DNA of 64,000 bases from assembly GCF_950295315.1 (NCBI RefSeq), contig NC_080165.1, forward strand, positions 3,543,734 to 3,607,733. Direction: 5' to 3'. The notes under the pieces are model-generated. The model was not told the DNA's origin. It made no database searches and saw only the letters and a list, made by a program, of their open reading frames with translations. Source of the DNA: Erinaceus europaeus (lineage: Eukaryota > Chordata > Mammalia > Eulipotyphla > Erinaceidae). Below, piece by piece: positions 21,044 through 31,580 of this stretch (positions are counted from its first letter, which is position 1; the number at the start of each line of letters is the position of its first letter). The position numbers were made by a program, and so were the translations under genes.

Positions 21044-21322
21044 TTTATATATATATTTATTTATTTATTCCCTTTTGTTGCCCTTGTTTTATTGTTGTAG
21101 TTGTTTTTATAGATGTCGTTGTTGGATAGGACAGAGAGAAATGGAGAGAGGAGGGGAAGACAGAGAGGGAGAGAGAAAGACAGACACCTGCAGACCTGCT
21201 TCACTCCCTGTGAAGCGACTCCCCTGCAGATGGGGAGCCGGGGGCTCGAACCGGGTTCCTTGTGCCGGTCCTTGCGCTTTGCGCCACGTGCGCTTAACCT
21301 GCTGCGCTACCGCCTGACTCCC
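21044..21322 (-). mobile_element. SINE, family A, full length
   Basis: Minus-strand copy ending CGCTACCGCCTGACTCCC. An imperfect TSD of the GCTCGTCTT / ACTCATCTT type lies at about 21035 and 21323. Confidence 0.92.
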
Positions 21323-21760
21323 ACTCATCTTCCTTTTATTTATGTCTACTTTGAAATACTATTGAGTATGTAAATACTGCCATCTTTGTTATAACTGGGA
21401 ATCTTTCTATTTGCATCTTGGACATATTTCCTTTATGGTCTAGTATCATTTCAGGATCAACATATCACAAATAAACTCATTTCTCCTCATGTGAAAGTTT
21501 TTCTTCATCATTTTGTCCTGTAGATAATTTTTTTCCTATTCCCCAGATGTATAAAACATAGAGATGCTGCCTGCCAACTCTCTTTCCTTTACAATCATGT
21601 GGAACCACGGCCACACCCAGGAATTTCTACTGTATGGGGAATATGGAATCAAGTAAATCACTGGACCTTTCTGATTGTCTCTCTGTACCATTTACCACTG
21701 ATAAGACACTCTCATCACTGAATACTTGTGGGAATCAGTTTCAAAACCACATTTTCAGAG
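21323..21760. other. Unassigned stretch before the minisatellite
   Basis: No repeat or gene is recognised. An open frame that later crosses the minisatellite starts at 21634. Confidence 0.4.
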
Positions 21761-22060
21761 GGTCTGAGCATGCTCAGAACTCATTAATGCAACTTTCTAT
21801 CCTCTTGATGTCTTCCTGTGGGTCTGAGCATGCTCAGAACTCATTGATGCAACTTTCTATCCTCTTGATGTCTTCCTGTGGGTCTGAGCATGCTCAGAAC
21901 TCATTGATGCAACTTTCTATCCTCTTGATGTCTTCCTGTGGGTCTGAGCATGCTCAGAACTCATTGATGCAACTTTCTATCCTCTTGATGTCTTCCTGTG
22001 GGTCTGAGCATGCTCAGAACTCATTGATGCAACTTTCTATCCTCTTGATGTCTTCCTGTG
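21761..22060 (+). repeat. Minisatellite, 5 x 60 bp
   Basis: Five head-to-tail 60-base units start at 21761, 21821, 21881, 21941 and 22001, each beginning GGTCTGAGCATGCTCAGAAC. The only difference I see is one base in unit 1 (TCATTAATGC versus TCATTGATGC). Each unit contains the palindrome GAGCATGCTC. Because 60 is a multiple of 3, a frame stays open across all units (21634-22146, 170 codons), repeating a 20-residue block, but no signal, domain or splice context supports a protein. The near identity indicates recent amplification or gene conversion. The copy number should be treated as assembly-dependent. Confidence 0.97.
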
Positions 22061-22239
22061 GTACTCTTCATATGTGCCTGTTGCTTGTTGGCTTGTGTAC
22101 GTGCCCACAGCTTCTCATCTGGAGAGCGTGCCTTGGTGACAGCTGACTGCCCGGAGCCTTGAAGTAGATCTGTACAGCCTCACAGGCAGAGATAGAGCGC
22201 TTTTCCATTTCCTGGCTTCCTCCATTTCTTTCAGCAATG

Positions 22240-22640
22240 CATTGTGAGAGTTTAGTTTATGTGTATTTTACCTATTGGTCAAACTTAGTCCAAGGGATTT
22301 GATTATTATTATTTTTATTATTTTCATGTGAGTGTAGGTGAGGTTAGGCCTTGGCTTCTCCTCATCCACATATAGAAACGCAACATATTTTGTATATTAG
22401 TTTTATAGCATGCCTTTTTACTGTATTGGTTTATTGATTCTAATATTTTTACAGAACTCTGTTTCTATATGTAAAATCATGTCATTACCAAAAGTGACGA
22501 TTTTACGTATGTCTTTCCAATTTAAATATATTTTACATCATTCTTTTATCTAGAAACTTTGACTAAGGTTTCCAGAACAACGATAGTGGTGAGAGTGGAA
22601 GTTACTGGGAAAACCCTAGGGGTCTAGAAGTGTTTTGTGT
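22240..22640 (-). pseudogene. Ancient LINE-1 ORF2 remnant
   Basis: On the minus strand this corresponds to the L1 ORF2 reverse-transcriptase region: plus-strand words AAACTTAGTCCAAGGGATTT, TTGGTTTATTGATTCTAATA and TCATGTCATTACC align in order with the same area of the 47.3-47.7 kb L1. It is heavily diverged with many stops. Confidence 0.65.
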
Positions 22641-22904
22641 CAAAGCTTTGCTTCAGCTAATGGAGAGAAGGTGAACTTTTGTGCTGAGTGACAATTAACA
22701 ACTCATTCCATTTAAAGTGAAGATTCTATGGGAACCAAACCTGCAGAATTCTTGAATATGCATGCTAGCAAGTGAAGATGGTTGAACATTTCTTTGTCAG
22801 TCACTGCCAATAACTGAATACAAATCAAGCTATCTCCAAAAGACACTCGGCTAGAAAGTCACAAATATTTAGTGAGTTAGGTATTCACTGCTCACTTGTA
22901 TTTT

Positions 22905-23112
22905 TTTATGTTTGATTAACAAATTATTAGTGATTTAATAATGATTAGCAAGATTGTAAGATAACAGGGGTGGCAACTCCACACAGTTCAGTTCCATGTC
23001 CCATCCCCTCCATTAGAATCTTTAGTAGTTCTCCTAAGGTCACAGATAAGAATCGACTATTATTTCTGTAACTATCTATATTTCTATATATTTGACCATT
23101 TCTTTCTTTTTC
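22905..23112 (-). mobile_element. Older L1 3'UTR fragment
   Basis: TTAGTGATTTAATAATGATT, AAGATTGTAAGATAACAGGG and GTTCTCCTAAGGTCACAG mark the older UTR subtype. Confidence 0.8.
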
Positions 23113-23247
23113 TGATTTTTTATCTTTATTTATTTATTGGATAGAGACAGCCAGAAATTAAGAGAGAAGGGGTTAATAGAGAGGGACAGAGACAGAGAGA
23201 CACCTACAGTCTTGCTTCACCACTCTCAAAGCTTTCTCCCTGCAAGA
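23113..23247 (-). mobile_element. SINE, family B, head-truncated
   Basis: TTTATTTATTTATTGGATAG, a GA-rich body and CTTGCTTCACCACTCTCAAA are present. The copy stops near CTTTCTCCCTGCAAGAGG, so the tRNA-like head is missing. Confidence 0.78.
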
Positions 23248-24795
23248 GGCATGGTGTCTCTCTTTACCAGACATTCCCATGAGAAAAGTTGTCAGTAGTA
23301 TCAGAGAACATGCAGAGCTCACTGGGTAGATTCCCATACACTTTTTCGACTGAACCCATTCAACTGATGCATATTGGAATTTCTGGGACAGAGCTATGGT
23401 GACCTGGTCACAGAAAGTTGGCTCTGTCTCAGAAAACAAATTTGACAACAAAAGAACTTCACATGACTGTGGATCAACAATGGTAGAGAATGTTTCATTC
23501 TCCGAAGGAAGGTTGGATAACATAATCTATCTACCACCTTGTTGTTTTCGCTGGGCTGGCTTCACGGGCGGGTAACAGATGACCAGGGACTCATGGTTGA
23601 GCTGTAGGCAGTATCTCTTTATTCATGCAGGATGCAGCACAATCTAAGATGAGCTAAGCTAAACTCAAGTACTCTAAAACTCACAATGCTGTCTTTATAT
23701 ATACTTACCAAGTAGGGTGGAAACAGGATGTGACATAGAGAGTGTGGAGAGAAAAGTGACTGGTGAAAATCAGAGTGTGACAGGGAGAGGATCAGGGTGT
23801 GACAAGGAGGGGGCGGAGCAGGTGAGAATCCTATCACTGAACCACCAATGCCCTGGAGGGAGGGTGGTGCTTGTTAACAGTGGTTATGTAAATAGAATAG
23901 TGTTAAGCAGGGGGAATTTAAACCAAATGAAACAGAAGGGGTCTCACGCATACCAACACCACCTGAAGAAGATGGGTCTTAAAATTGGTGCAACTCAGAA
24001 TGTTCTTACTCATGACCACAGAGTGTGAGTTTGGATCTACAGAGATGCAGAGGTCACATAGATCAAATTGATGGGGTCTACGGTCAACAATATTTATACA
24101 TTTTCCCCATATTTGGGAGCTACTCTCTTCCCTGATCCAGCTTTCTAGCCCTTTTGCAGCCATGACATCATCTCCCCAGACAGTAACCTGGGCCCACCTG
24201 AATTTCAGACATCAGGCTCAGGCAAACACTAATAAAATCGTGGGCCCTTTGGAATATACCTAAAATAAACCTACTAGCTATTAAAAACAACAACAACAAC
24301 AACAACACAAAAAACAGAGACCCCAAATCTCCATCTGCAAAATTCCAGCCTTTAGGCTCATGATTAGTCAACAACTGGATGGCTGTATATGTTAACTCTT
24401 TATCAGCCACCAGGTTCCAGATGATACCAGGATGCCAACCTGACTTCCCTGGACAGACAACCCCACCAATGTGTCCTGGAGCCCCACTTCCCCAGAACCA
24501 TGCCCGACTAGGGAAAGAGAGAGGCAGGCTGGGAGCATGGATCAACCTGTTAACGCTCATGCTCAGCGGGGAAGCAATTACAGAAGCAAGACCTTACACC
24601 TTCTGCATCCCACAATGACCCTGGGTCCATACTCCCAGAGGGATAAAGAATAGGAAATCTATCAGGGGAGGGGATGGGATACTGAGTTCTGGTGGTGGGA
24701 ATTGCGTGGAGTTGTACCCCTCTTATCCTATGGTCTTGTCAGTGTTTCCATTTTATAAATAAATTAATTAAAAATAAATAAATAAATAAAACTAA
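23248..24795 (+). mobile_element. Long L1 3'UTR copy with an inserted LTR
   Basis: About 1.1 kb of plus-strand L1 3'UTR remain when the LTR at 23540-23958 is removed. It runs through GAAGAAGATGGGTCTTAAAA, TTTGGGAGCTACTCTCTTCC, CAGCCACCAGGTTCCAGATG and the terminal GTGGAGTTGTACCCCTCTTA, ending in an AATAAATAAAT tail. A CAA-repeat expansion sits at 24288-24310. The first part matches the L1 3'UTR continuation at 46200-46410 (opposite strand). Confidence 0.82.
23540..23958 (-). mobile_element. Solo LTR (ERV, 6-bp TSD)
   Basis: A 419-bp copy of the same LTR family as 8314-8757 with TG...CA ends and a perfect 6-bp TSD CCACCT (23534-23539 and 23959-23964). AATAAA complement at 23628-23633 and a TATA-like box near 23693-23701 give minus orientation. 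It sits inside an L1 3'UTR. There is no internal ERV sequence. Confidence 0.92.
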
Positions 24796-24808
24796 ATGAA
24801 AAAATAGT

Positions 24809-25088
24809 GGGAGTTGGGCAGTAGTGCTGTGGGTTAAGGACAGGTGGCTAAAGTGCAAGGACCAGCATAAAGATCCCATCCAAGCCCCCGGCTCCCCACC
24901 TGCAGGTGAGTCACTACAGAGGTGGTGAAGCAGGTCTGCAGGTATCTGTCTTTCCCCCTCTATGGCTTCTCCTCCTCTCTCCATTTCTCTCTGTCCTATG
25001 CAACAACAATGGCATCAGTAACAACAACAATAATAACTACAACAATAAAACAAGGGCAACAAAAGGCAATAAATAAATATTTTAAAAA
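24809..25088 (+). mobile_element. SINE, family A, full length
   Basis: Head GGGAGTTGGGCAGTAGTGCT, body with CTGCAGGTATCTGTCTTTCC, and the tail ACAATAATAACTACAACAAT to AATAAATATTTT. It directly follows the L1 tail. Confidence 0.9.
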
Positions 25089-25485
25089 ATAACAACACAT
25101 TTCATCAGAGAACAGTTGGGATTTCTGATGAAGAAATGAACAGGAGAAGCAGCAGTGGAGGGAGAGATCTCATTCCAATACACGTGGTGGATTTAAAATG
25201 CCCTTGTGTGGCTTAGAAGGAGGTCAGGATTGTTCTTTGTGCTATGAAAGCCACAGGCTCGAAGAAAACTCTCAGATTGTTCAGAGGTTCTGGGGAACAG
25301 AACACAGCACCCCTGTGGCATCAAGGAAGCTTATCAAACTGTAAGGTGTTGCAGCTCCCACAGAGACCCTGATGATGGTGGTACAACTGCTCTGCAGGCA
25401 AGAAAAATAATGGTGACCTCACAGTAAAATTCCTACTTTCAGAAATCTGTCTGGGAAGAAAAGAAATACTTCCCAACCTCCCAGT
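25089..25485. other. Unassigned non-coding stretch
   Basis: Nothing is recognised. Confidence 0.45.
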
Positions 25486-25556
25486 CCAGATTTCTGTTTA
25501 AAGGTCATTAGGCATCTTGATATTAAGTCACTTCCAAACTCCACCCCCTCCCTCCT

Positions 25557-25607
<51 letters not shown>

Positions 25608-25740
25608 AGATATCAGTTTAAAGGTCATTAGGTATCTTGATATTAAGTCACTTCCAAACTTCACCCCTCCCTCCTTAATACACACATGTGTGCACACACA
25701 CACATGCACACACACAGACACACACACACACATACACACA
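25486..25740. repeat. Tandem duplication (about 120 + 135 bp) with CA microsatellites
   Basis: Two units, 25486-25605 and 25606-25740, both begin CCAGAT(T/A)TC(T/A)GTTTAAAGG, share TATCTTGATATTAAGTCACT-type sequence and end in CA runs. The first run (25559-25605) is nearly pure AC; the second is interrupted (CATGTGTGCAC). The duplication probably arose between CA tracts. Confidence 0.9.
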
Positions 25741-25744
25741 CCAG

Positions 25745-26850
25745 AGTCCAGCTCCACCTGTGAGAAACAACAGAAACTAAAACAGTTGTGTCAGACTAGG
25801 AAACTACTAGTTCTGCAAAACCAAGAGGAAGCACAGAAACTTAATGATGTCCATCCAGGGCAGCCCCCAGAGAAAGAGTTTATGGAATATATGGCCAAGA
25901 AGTTGAACAAAACCAAGTGAAACTACAAAGCTCTCAATTTAATATGAAGAGTTGGGTGTAGAAAGCAATCCATGACTAGAGATTCACTTGACAGGAAAAT
26001 GAAAAACTTGAAAAGAAAGTTACAGGATATGAAGGACACTTTTAATGCATTCCAGTCTTAAATAGTAAGTCAGAGAACTAGACTTACCCAAAGAGAGAAC
26101 ATTGAAAATAGATGACAAGTTGGCCACGGTTGTTCAAAGTTGGTGAAGAAAAGAGGTTTAGGAAAAATGAAACAATTCTTAAAGAGATTGAAAATTTCAT
26201 CAGAAAAAAAAAGTATCCAAATTATATGGCTCTCAAAAGAAGAGGAGAGAAAGAAAGGAAAAGAAACCATATTCAAAGAAATAATAGCAGAAACTTTTTC
26301 AAATCTGGGATGTGGTCAGGATATAGATGCTCAGAATGCAGAAAGAACTCCCAAATTTCTAAGTCCGAATTAACCTATATCAACACACACAGTTGTAAAA
26401 CTGTCAAAAGTCAAGGACAAAGAAAAAAAATAAGCTTTTAGGAAAAAGAAGAAAGTGACTTATGAAGGTGTATAGTCAGACTTGCATCAGAGTTTGCTGC
26501 AGGCACCGTGGAGGGCAGGAGAAAGCAGAGTGCTATATCCAATGTTTTAAATGATAATAAATGCCAGTCACCTGTTTTTTACCTTGCAAGACTATTATTC
26601 AAATATGGTAAGGCAATCAAAACAGTACAGGCCATTATCAAACCTGCCTTGCACAATTTACCAAAAGAAGGGCCACAGAGAAAGAAGCAAGGGCCTTCTT
26701 CAACAAGGTGGCATACTGTAAAACAGACCCCCAACACACAAGCTATAGAAACATGAGACAACTTTAAAGAATGAAAGGGGAAGAAGGAATAGATAGAAGA
26801 TGGTCCAGAAAAGAATGATGAGACAAGAGCAGTTTAAGTATCTCTCAGGC
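25745..26850 (+). pseudogene. Ancient LINE-1 ORF1-region remnant
   Basis: An A-rich plus-strand segment retains L1 ORF1 landmarks in order: a coiled-coil-like lysine/glutamate-rich stretch, a block reading AAAGAAATAATAGCAGAAAC-like, then GTAAAACTGTCAAAAGTCAA, typical of the ORF1 C-terminal domain. Frames of 77-109 codons (26112-26441, 26140-26373) are fragments of it in different frames, so frameshifts have broken it. ORF1p is the RNA-binding chaperone of L1. The relation to L1M/HAL1-type ORF1 is from memory. Confidence 0.65.
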
Positions 26851-26853
26851 ATG

Positions 26854-27000
26854 GTCTAGGGGATGGAGCAGTGGATAAAATGTCAGACGCTCAGGTTGAG
26901 GTCCTGAGTTCAATCCCTGGCAGCACATGTGCCAGAGTGATCTCTGGTTCTTTCTCTCTCTCCCTCTCATTAATGCATACATAAAATATCTTAAAAAAGA
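26854..27000 (+). mobile_element. SINE, family E
   Basis: GGATGGAGCAGTGGATAAAA, B-box-like GAGTTCAATCCC, GTGCCAGAGTGATCTCTGGT and an ATAAAATATCTTAAAAAAG tail. Confidence 0.85.
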
Positions 27001-27054
27001 ATATCTTAGTTGTGTTTACATATAATACACTTATATATAAATTATATGTATGAT

Positions 27055-27098
27055 ACAATTTTATTAGTGATTTAATATTGATTTACAGTGTATAATGC
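27055..27098 (-). mobile_element. Tiny L1 3'UTR end fragment
   Basis: TTATTAGTGATTTAATATTG is the 3' edge of the older L1 UTR subtype. Only about 45 bases remain. Confidence 0.5.
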
Positions 27099-27979
27099 TT
27101 TTCTGTATAACACATTTACATGCATATGGGTCTCTCTGTCTTCTTAAATAGTGCCATTTTTCTCTCTACTGCTTTTTAAATTTTTCTTACAAATTCTTTT
27201 TCATTTTTCTTATCATATGTATTCTATCTTGAGGTTCTTTAATTTGGTGTTTGTGGTCAAGGATTCTTGTTGGTATAGTTCCTATATGTTACCAAATGGC
27301 AGGCATTTCTCTGAAAGACAACAGCTGTATAGATGACTCGTATGTGCAGCATAAACCACACACACACACACACAGGCACAGGCACACATACCTTATTTGG
27401 ACCAGCTAACATAAATTTTCCAAATAGGAATTTCCAAGGGAGACAAATATTATTTCCAGTTCTCTGAAAGTTAAATAAAATGTTGGATTTATCTTGTGGA
27501 GTAGTAGAGTCAACTGGTCTTACCAACAGCCAGAATCAAAAATATCATAAACACTCAAATAAGCCCTTGACTACTCACTGACCAGGAGGCTTCTGAATTT
27601 TCTTAGGCTTTATCAGTCACTTTTATTACACTTCCTTAATGGCAGAGAATGGAACTTTTTATTGCTCAACTCCACAAAAATCTTGCTACTGGTCATTGCA
27701 AACCAGCATGCCTGAGGGTGATCACCATGTGGGGGCATTCAGTTTGCATTCTTCTCTGTGAGAGAGTTCTTGACAGCAGCACTTAAGGTATCTGTCAGGC
27801 ATTGGTTCTTACAACAGCTTCTTGGTTTTTTGAAATCATCTTCCTGATTGCTCTTAAGTAGAAGAAAATGAAGTGGAGGACCCTGGATAACTGACTTAAA
27901 CAAACAAGCATTTCTCTCTAATTTCTCAACAGAACAAGACATACAGAAAATGTGTTTTCTTCTTCTTCTCATCCTCCTC
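27099..27979. other. Unassigned non-coding stretch
   Basis: A short CA run lies near 27357-27375. No gene is recognised. Confidence 0.4.
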
Positions 27980-28776
27980 TGCCAGGATAGCTTCATCAGA
28001 GAGAGAGAAAGAGATGAGGAACTCGTGGAGGCATGGTAATACAATTCTTTATTGATGCCAATGTTCCAGAGTTGGGTGTGAGCACAGCGGGTTTAGGCCA
28101 TGTGGAGCTGACAAAATGGCTGCCTCCTGCTATGCATGCCAGCCCTTCTTCAGGTCTTCCCCATGTCAGGACGCATAAGAAAAAGAGATTAAAAAAAGGC
28201 GGGGGGTGAAACTAGGAACAGCAGTGGGCTTTATAGGGTAAAAATGGAAGTGGCAAGTCAGGAACAGGATTGGCTAGGAAAGGGGGTGGAGAAACACCTC
28301 ATCACAGACCCCTGCAAGCGTCAACCCAGCTTTGACCTAGCACGTTATGACTGGGCCCTCCTCAATCGCTATTGAACAGGCCATGGCCAGTGCGCCGCTA
28401 TGTTCCATCGCTGGGGAGCCAGAGACGACCCAAACTGCCCCTGCGGCTCCAGACAGACTATGACCCACATAGTCAACGACTGCCACCTCTCCAGATTCAA
28501 AGGAGGTCTCGAAACTTTACATCAGGCTCAACCTGATGCTGTTGACTGGCTACAGAAGAAGGGCAAATGCTAGAAGAAGAAGAAGGGGTGGAGAGAGGCC
28601 AAAGGCATGCTGAGAAGTTGGAAGAGTCCTTAGCAACTGTTGTGATGGTTTTAACTGAATTAGCAATACCCTGAGGGGAATAACGTGGTGGGGATCTTTC
28701 AGGCAAAACAATGATTATGTAAATAGACCATAGTGTCAGCAGTGGAGCAGGGGGAATGCTGGCTTTAAGGCCCGAC
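27980..28776 (-). mobile_element. Solo LTR, second family, carrying an RTE insertion
   Basis: The LTR starts TGCCAGGATAGC and ends CCGACA, with a perfect 6-bp TSD CTCCTC at 27974-27979 and 28777-28782. Its sense is minus (AATAAA complement in CAATTCTTTATTGATG; a TATA-like box in GGGCTTTATAGGG). Removing 28293-28584 and one TSD copy leaves about 495 bp colinear with the LTR at 45710-46185. No internal viral region is present. Confidence 0.9.
28293..28584 (+). pseudogene. RTE-clade LINE ORF 3' end, 5'-truncated insertion
   Basis: A 292-bp insertion inside the LTR is bounded by a 10-bp TSD GGGGTGGAGA (28283-28292 and 28585-28594). One plus-strand frame gives the C-terminal end of an RTE-type polyprotein: LNRY, an in-frame TGA (28373-28375), TGHGQCAA, then the CPCGSRQTMTHIVNDCHL signature of the C-terminal CxCG-TM-HIV-C module, and DAVDWLQKKGKC with TAG at 28571-28573, followed by AAG repeats. 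The single stop is CGA-to-TGA, a typical CpG decay. RTE polyproteins carry an endonuclease and a reverse transcriptase upstream, both absent here. The AAG tail and short 3'UTR fit RTE rather than L1. Confidence 0.82.
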
Positions 28777-28796
28777 ACTCCTCCTTCTCCTCCTCC

Positions 28797-28920
28797 TTTC
28801 TTTTTTACCAGACCACTGCTCAGCTCTGGTTTTTGGTGGTGTGGGAGATTGAACCTGGGACCTTGAAGCCTCAGACATAAGAGTCTGTTTGCATAATCAT
28901 TAAGCTGTCTATCCTATCTG
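28797..28920 (-). mobile_element. SINE, family C
   Basis: TTTTTTACCAGACCACTGCT, GGGAGATTGAACCTGGGACC and GCATAATCATTAAGCTGTCT. It begins just after the LTR TSD. Confidence 0.85.
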
Positions 28921-29257
28921 CAGACTGTGAATTAGAAAAACTAAATCTTCTAAAATAGGAAATTGGCATATCTTATCTTTACCCAGAGGGTAATAGGTGT
29001 TTGTTATAATTAACAGTAGCAGTAACAAACAATATAACAAACAAATAAAAACACAAAAAGTGTTGCTCTGTCCTGCACAGTGAGAACACATCTCTAGTCC
29101 TGTCTGAATTCGTGAACATCCTTGAAATAAGATAGATACTAGAGCCAAAGTCTAGGAGCAGAAATGTCAGGCATCAAAGGAGAATTGTAAAAAAAAAAAA
29201 AAATCTTGCTTGTATGTTTTAATATATTATAGTGTAATCTCTCTTTGCTGTCTCTCT
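28921..29257. other. Unassigned non-coding stretch
   Basis: Nothing is recognised. Confidence 0.45.
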
Positions 29258-29258
29258 G

Positions 29259-29313
<55 letters not shown>
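29258..29313. repeat. Compound microsatellite (TC)n(AC)n
   Basis: About 32 bases of TC units run directly into about 24 bases of AC units. Confidence 0.97.
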
Positions 29314-30555
29314 AATGATTGTATGCTGTCTTATGGTTTTTAAAATAATTTCCAGAAATTTTACAACAAAAAGCACCAGGAAACTGATTTGAAATGAAAT
29401 TAAATTTATTTAATGGTTTATATAATTATAACTCTTGTGTGTTAGCAATTATTAGTGGGGAATTGAATTATTTCTAACCATATATTAAGACAGATAAGAA
29501 GAGAACTTACAGAAAATAAATGTGTGAATGATGTACTCTCATGGGGAACAAGCACACAGGAGCCAAACAAGGGCCCAAGAGAAATCGAGATAGAGAGAAA
29601 GAGAGATTGAAAGAAGGTATGGCAAAGATATATATATTTTTAAATGGAGTTGAATTTACAAGTGGAAACTCCCATGAATTAAGCTGATGAAAGATGAATG
29701 AGGATGGAGGGTAAAGCAGTCCTGCTTCACTGATCAGGGTAATAGCCTTCTCAGTGGATTCTAAATTCTGGACCCTGGAATTTTTAGTCTAAAGATTTAA
29801 GATGACTGTCAAAGAATGAATTGAGGTAGTTGATGTAGGAAAGCTGAATAAGGATGTCAGTAGAGGCCTACTCATTGTTAAAAAAAAAGGCTGGGGGTCA
29901 ATGTTTCAGAGATGATGATAGTCAAAACTTTATGTGAAAGAAGAAAAATTATCTTTCTTAGAATTTTCCTGTATAGAAGTCATTTAAGTTACATGGACTT
30001 GAAGGTTTTTGAGACAGTGGACAAGTTCACAGAACATCAAGATCTTCTCTAGAGGGAGGTAACAGTGGCGCCCTGCCAGCTCCTATCTGAAGATAAATGC
30101 AGCACAAGTCTAGGAAATACCTATTATTATATTATTTTTATTGCACCATAAATATTCATAGCATCAGAGAGCAGAGGAAAATTGTGCCAAGGGAGAGAGA
30201 GAATTCCAGCACTGAGAGCTGATGGAGCAACGCAATATGCAAAAGAAACAGATGGAGAAATGCGATACACTGATCTCTAATTATTATTTTAGATTGATGC
30301 TCATGGATCGAAAGGGAGCCTCTTTAGCAGGGGAGCAACATGGATTATATCCACGCAGGCAGGAAGCACACCACAGACACCAGAGTCTGCTTTGGTAGAC
30401 CGCCTTGTTGAATTGATGTGATGAGAATGAAAATGTCGCCAATGATGCTTACACTCTTCCTTCAGGTCTTGTGTTCTTTTCAAAATAAATATATCTGGTG
30501 TGAGGAAGACATTCAATGAGCTAAGTTTCCTTATTATCTCAGGAAGAGATATCCT
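29314..30555. other. Unassigned non-coding stretch, about 1.2 kb
   Basis: AT-rich sequence, no gene recognised. A GA-rich piece near 29580-29625 may be an old SINE body. Confidence 0.4.
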
Positions 30556-30559
30556 TATT

Positions 30560-30880
30560 TATTTTATTTTTAATTTTCTTTATTGGGGGACTGATTTTTT
30601 TACATTCAACAGTAAATACAATAGTTTGTACATAACATTTCTCTGTTTTCCACAAAACAATACAACCCACACTAGGTCCTCTGTCATCCTTTTTGGACCT
30701 GTATTCTCCCCTCCCCCACCCACCCCAGAGTTTTTTACTTTGGTGCAATACACCAACCCCTGTTCAGGTTCTACTTGTGTTTTCTTTTCTGATCTTGTTT
30801 TTCAACTTCTGCCTGAGAGTGAGATCATCCCATCTCCATCCTTCTATTTCTGACTTATTTCACTTAACATGATTTAGGAA
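30560..30880 (-). mobile_element. L1 3' end, second 3'UTR type, with the start of ORF2-proximal sequence
   Basis: TTCAACAGTAAATACAATAG and CCTCTGTCATCCTTTTTGG are followed by a C-rich tract and then GAGTGAGATCATCCCATCTC / TTCACTTAACATGATTT, which also occurs at 33770-33830. This links the second 3'UTR type to an L1 body. Confidence 0.8.
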
Positions 30881-31425
30881 GAGATATTCTTGTACAGCCA
30901 GGCGTCTCACATAGGATATCCAAATTAGATATTTGGATATTGGATCAGTCCTGAAACAGAAATCAGATACGTATATGGAAAAGTTACTGCATCAAGAATT
31001 AATCTTCCCAAAAGCTATCTTGTATCTTGAGCATAACTCTATAATGCAACTTCTTTCATCTGGATTTAGTGTTTCCAGAAATCACCTACAGCAATCGCCT
31101 TGAATCAGGCTACTTATTAAGAATAACCCACAACAACAAAAATGTTTATTTGAATCTGGATTATAAAAGTAAGTGTATTTAGAAGGCAGACTCATGGAAA
31201 GACTCTTGTGTACTTTGTCATGTAGACAAAACAGATCCTGTGTGTGCTGGTATGGGAGTTCAACCAGGTGTACCAGGTGGATGGCTGTCTGGATCCGTTA
31301 GGTTTATTAAAAGAATATTTTAAAGTGAGATAAATACCTGAAAATTCAGATTCAAATACAGAGACCATAGTTAGACATGCCACTGGGTGCAGAGTAATTG
31401 CATTTACAAATTCAAAATATGTTGA
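30881..31425. other. Unassigned non-coding stretch
   Basis: Nothing is recognised. Confidence 0.45.
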
Positions 31426-31446
31426 TGAGAAAATTAACTTTTTTTT

Positions 31447-31561
31447 TTCCCCAGAGCACTGAGCAGCTCTGGTTTCTGTTGATGCGGGGAATGAATCTGA
31501 GACTTCAGAGCCTCAGGCATGAGAGTCTCTTTGCATAACCATTATGCTATCTACCCCTTCC
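31447..31561 (-). mobile_element. SINE, family C
   Basis: CCAGAGCACTGAGCAGCTCT, GGGAATGAATCTGAGACTTC and GCATAACCATTATGCTATCT. A long TSD, TGAGAAAATTAACTTTTTT, lies at 31426-31444 and 31562-31580. Confidence 0.9.
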
Positions 31562-31580
31562 TGAGAAAATTAACTTTTTT

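Noticed and set aside
21761..22060. CRISPR-like array
   Set aside because: Units are contiguous with no variable spacers, and the genome is mammalian.
21634..22146. 170-codon open frame as a repeat protein gene
   Set aside because: It stays open only because the minisatellite unit is 60 bp. There is no domain, signal or splice context, and the flanks are non-coding.
25419..25757. Val/Cys-rich 112-codon protein
   Set aside because: It is a reading of CA microsatellites within a tandem duplication.
28293..28360. Second HDV-like ribozyme in the 28 kb RTE copy
   Set aside because: This copy is 5'-truncated and begins within the ORF. No P1/P3 pairing of the required spacing is seen.
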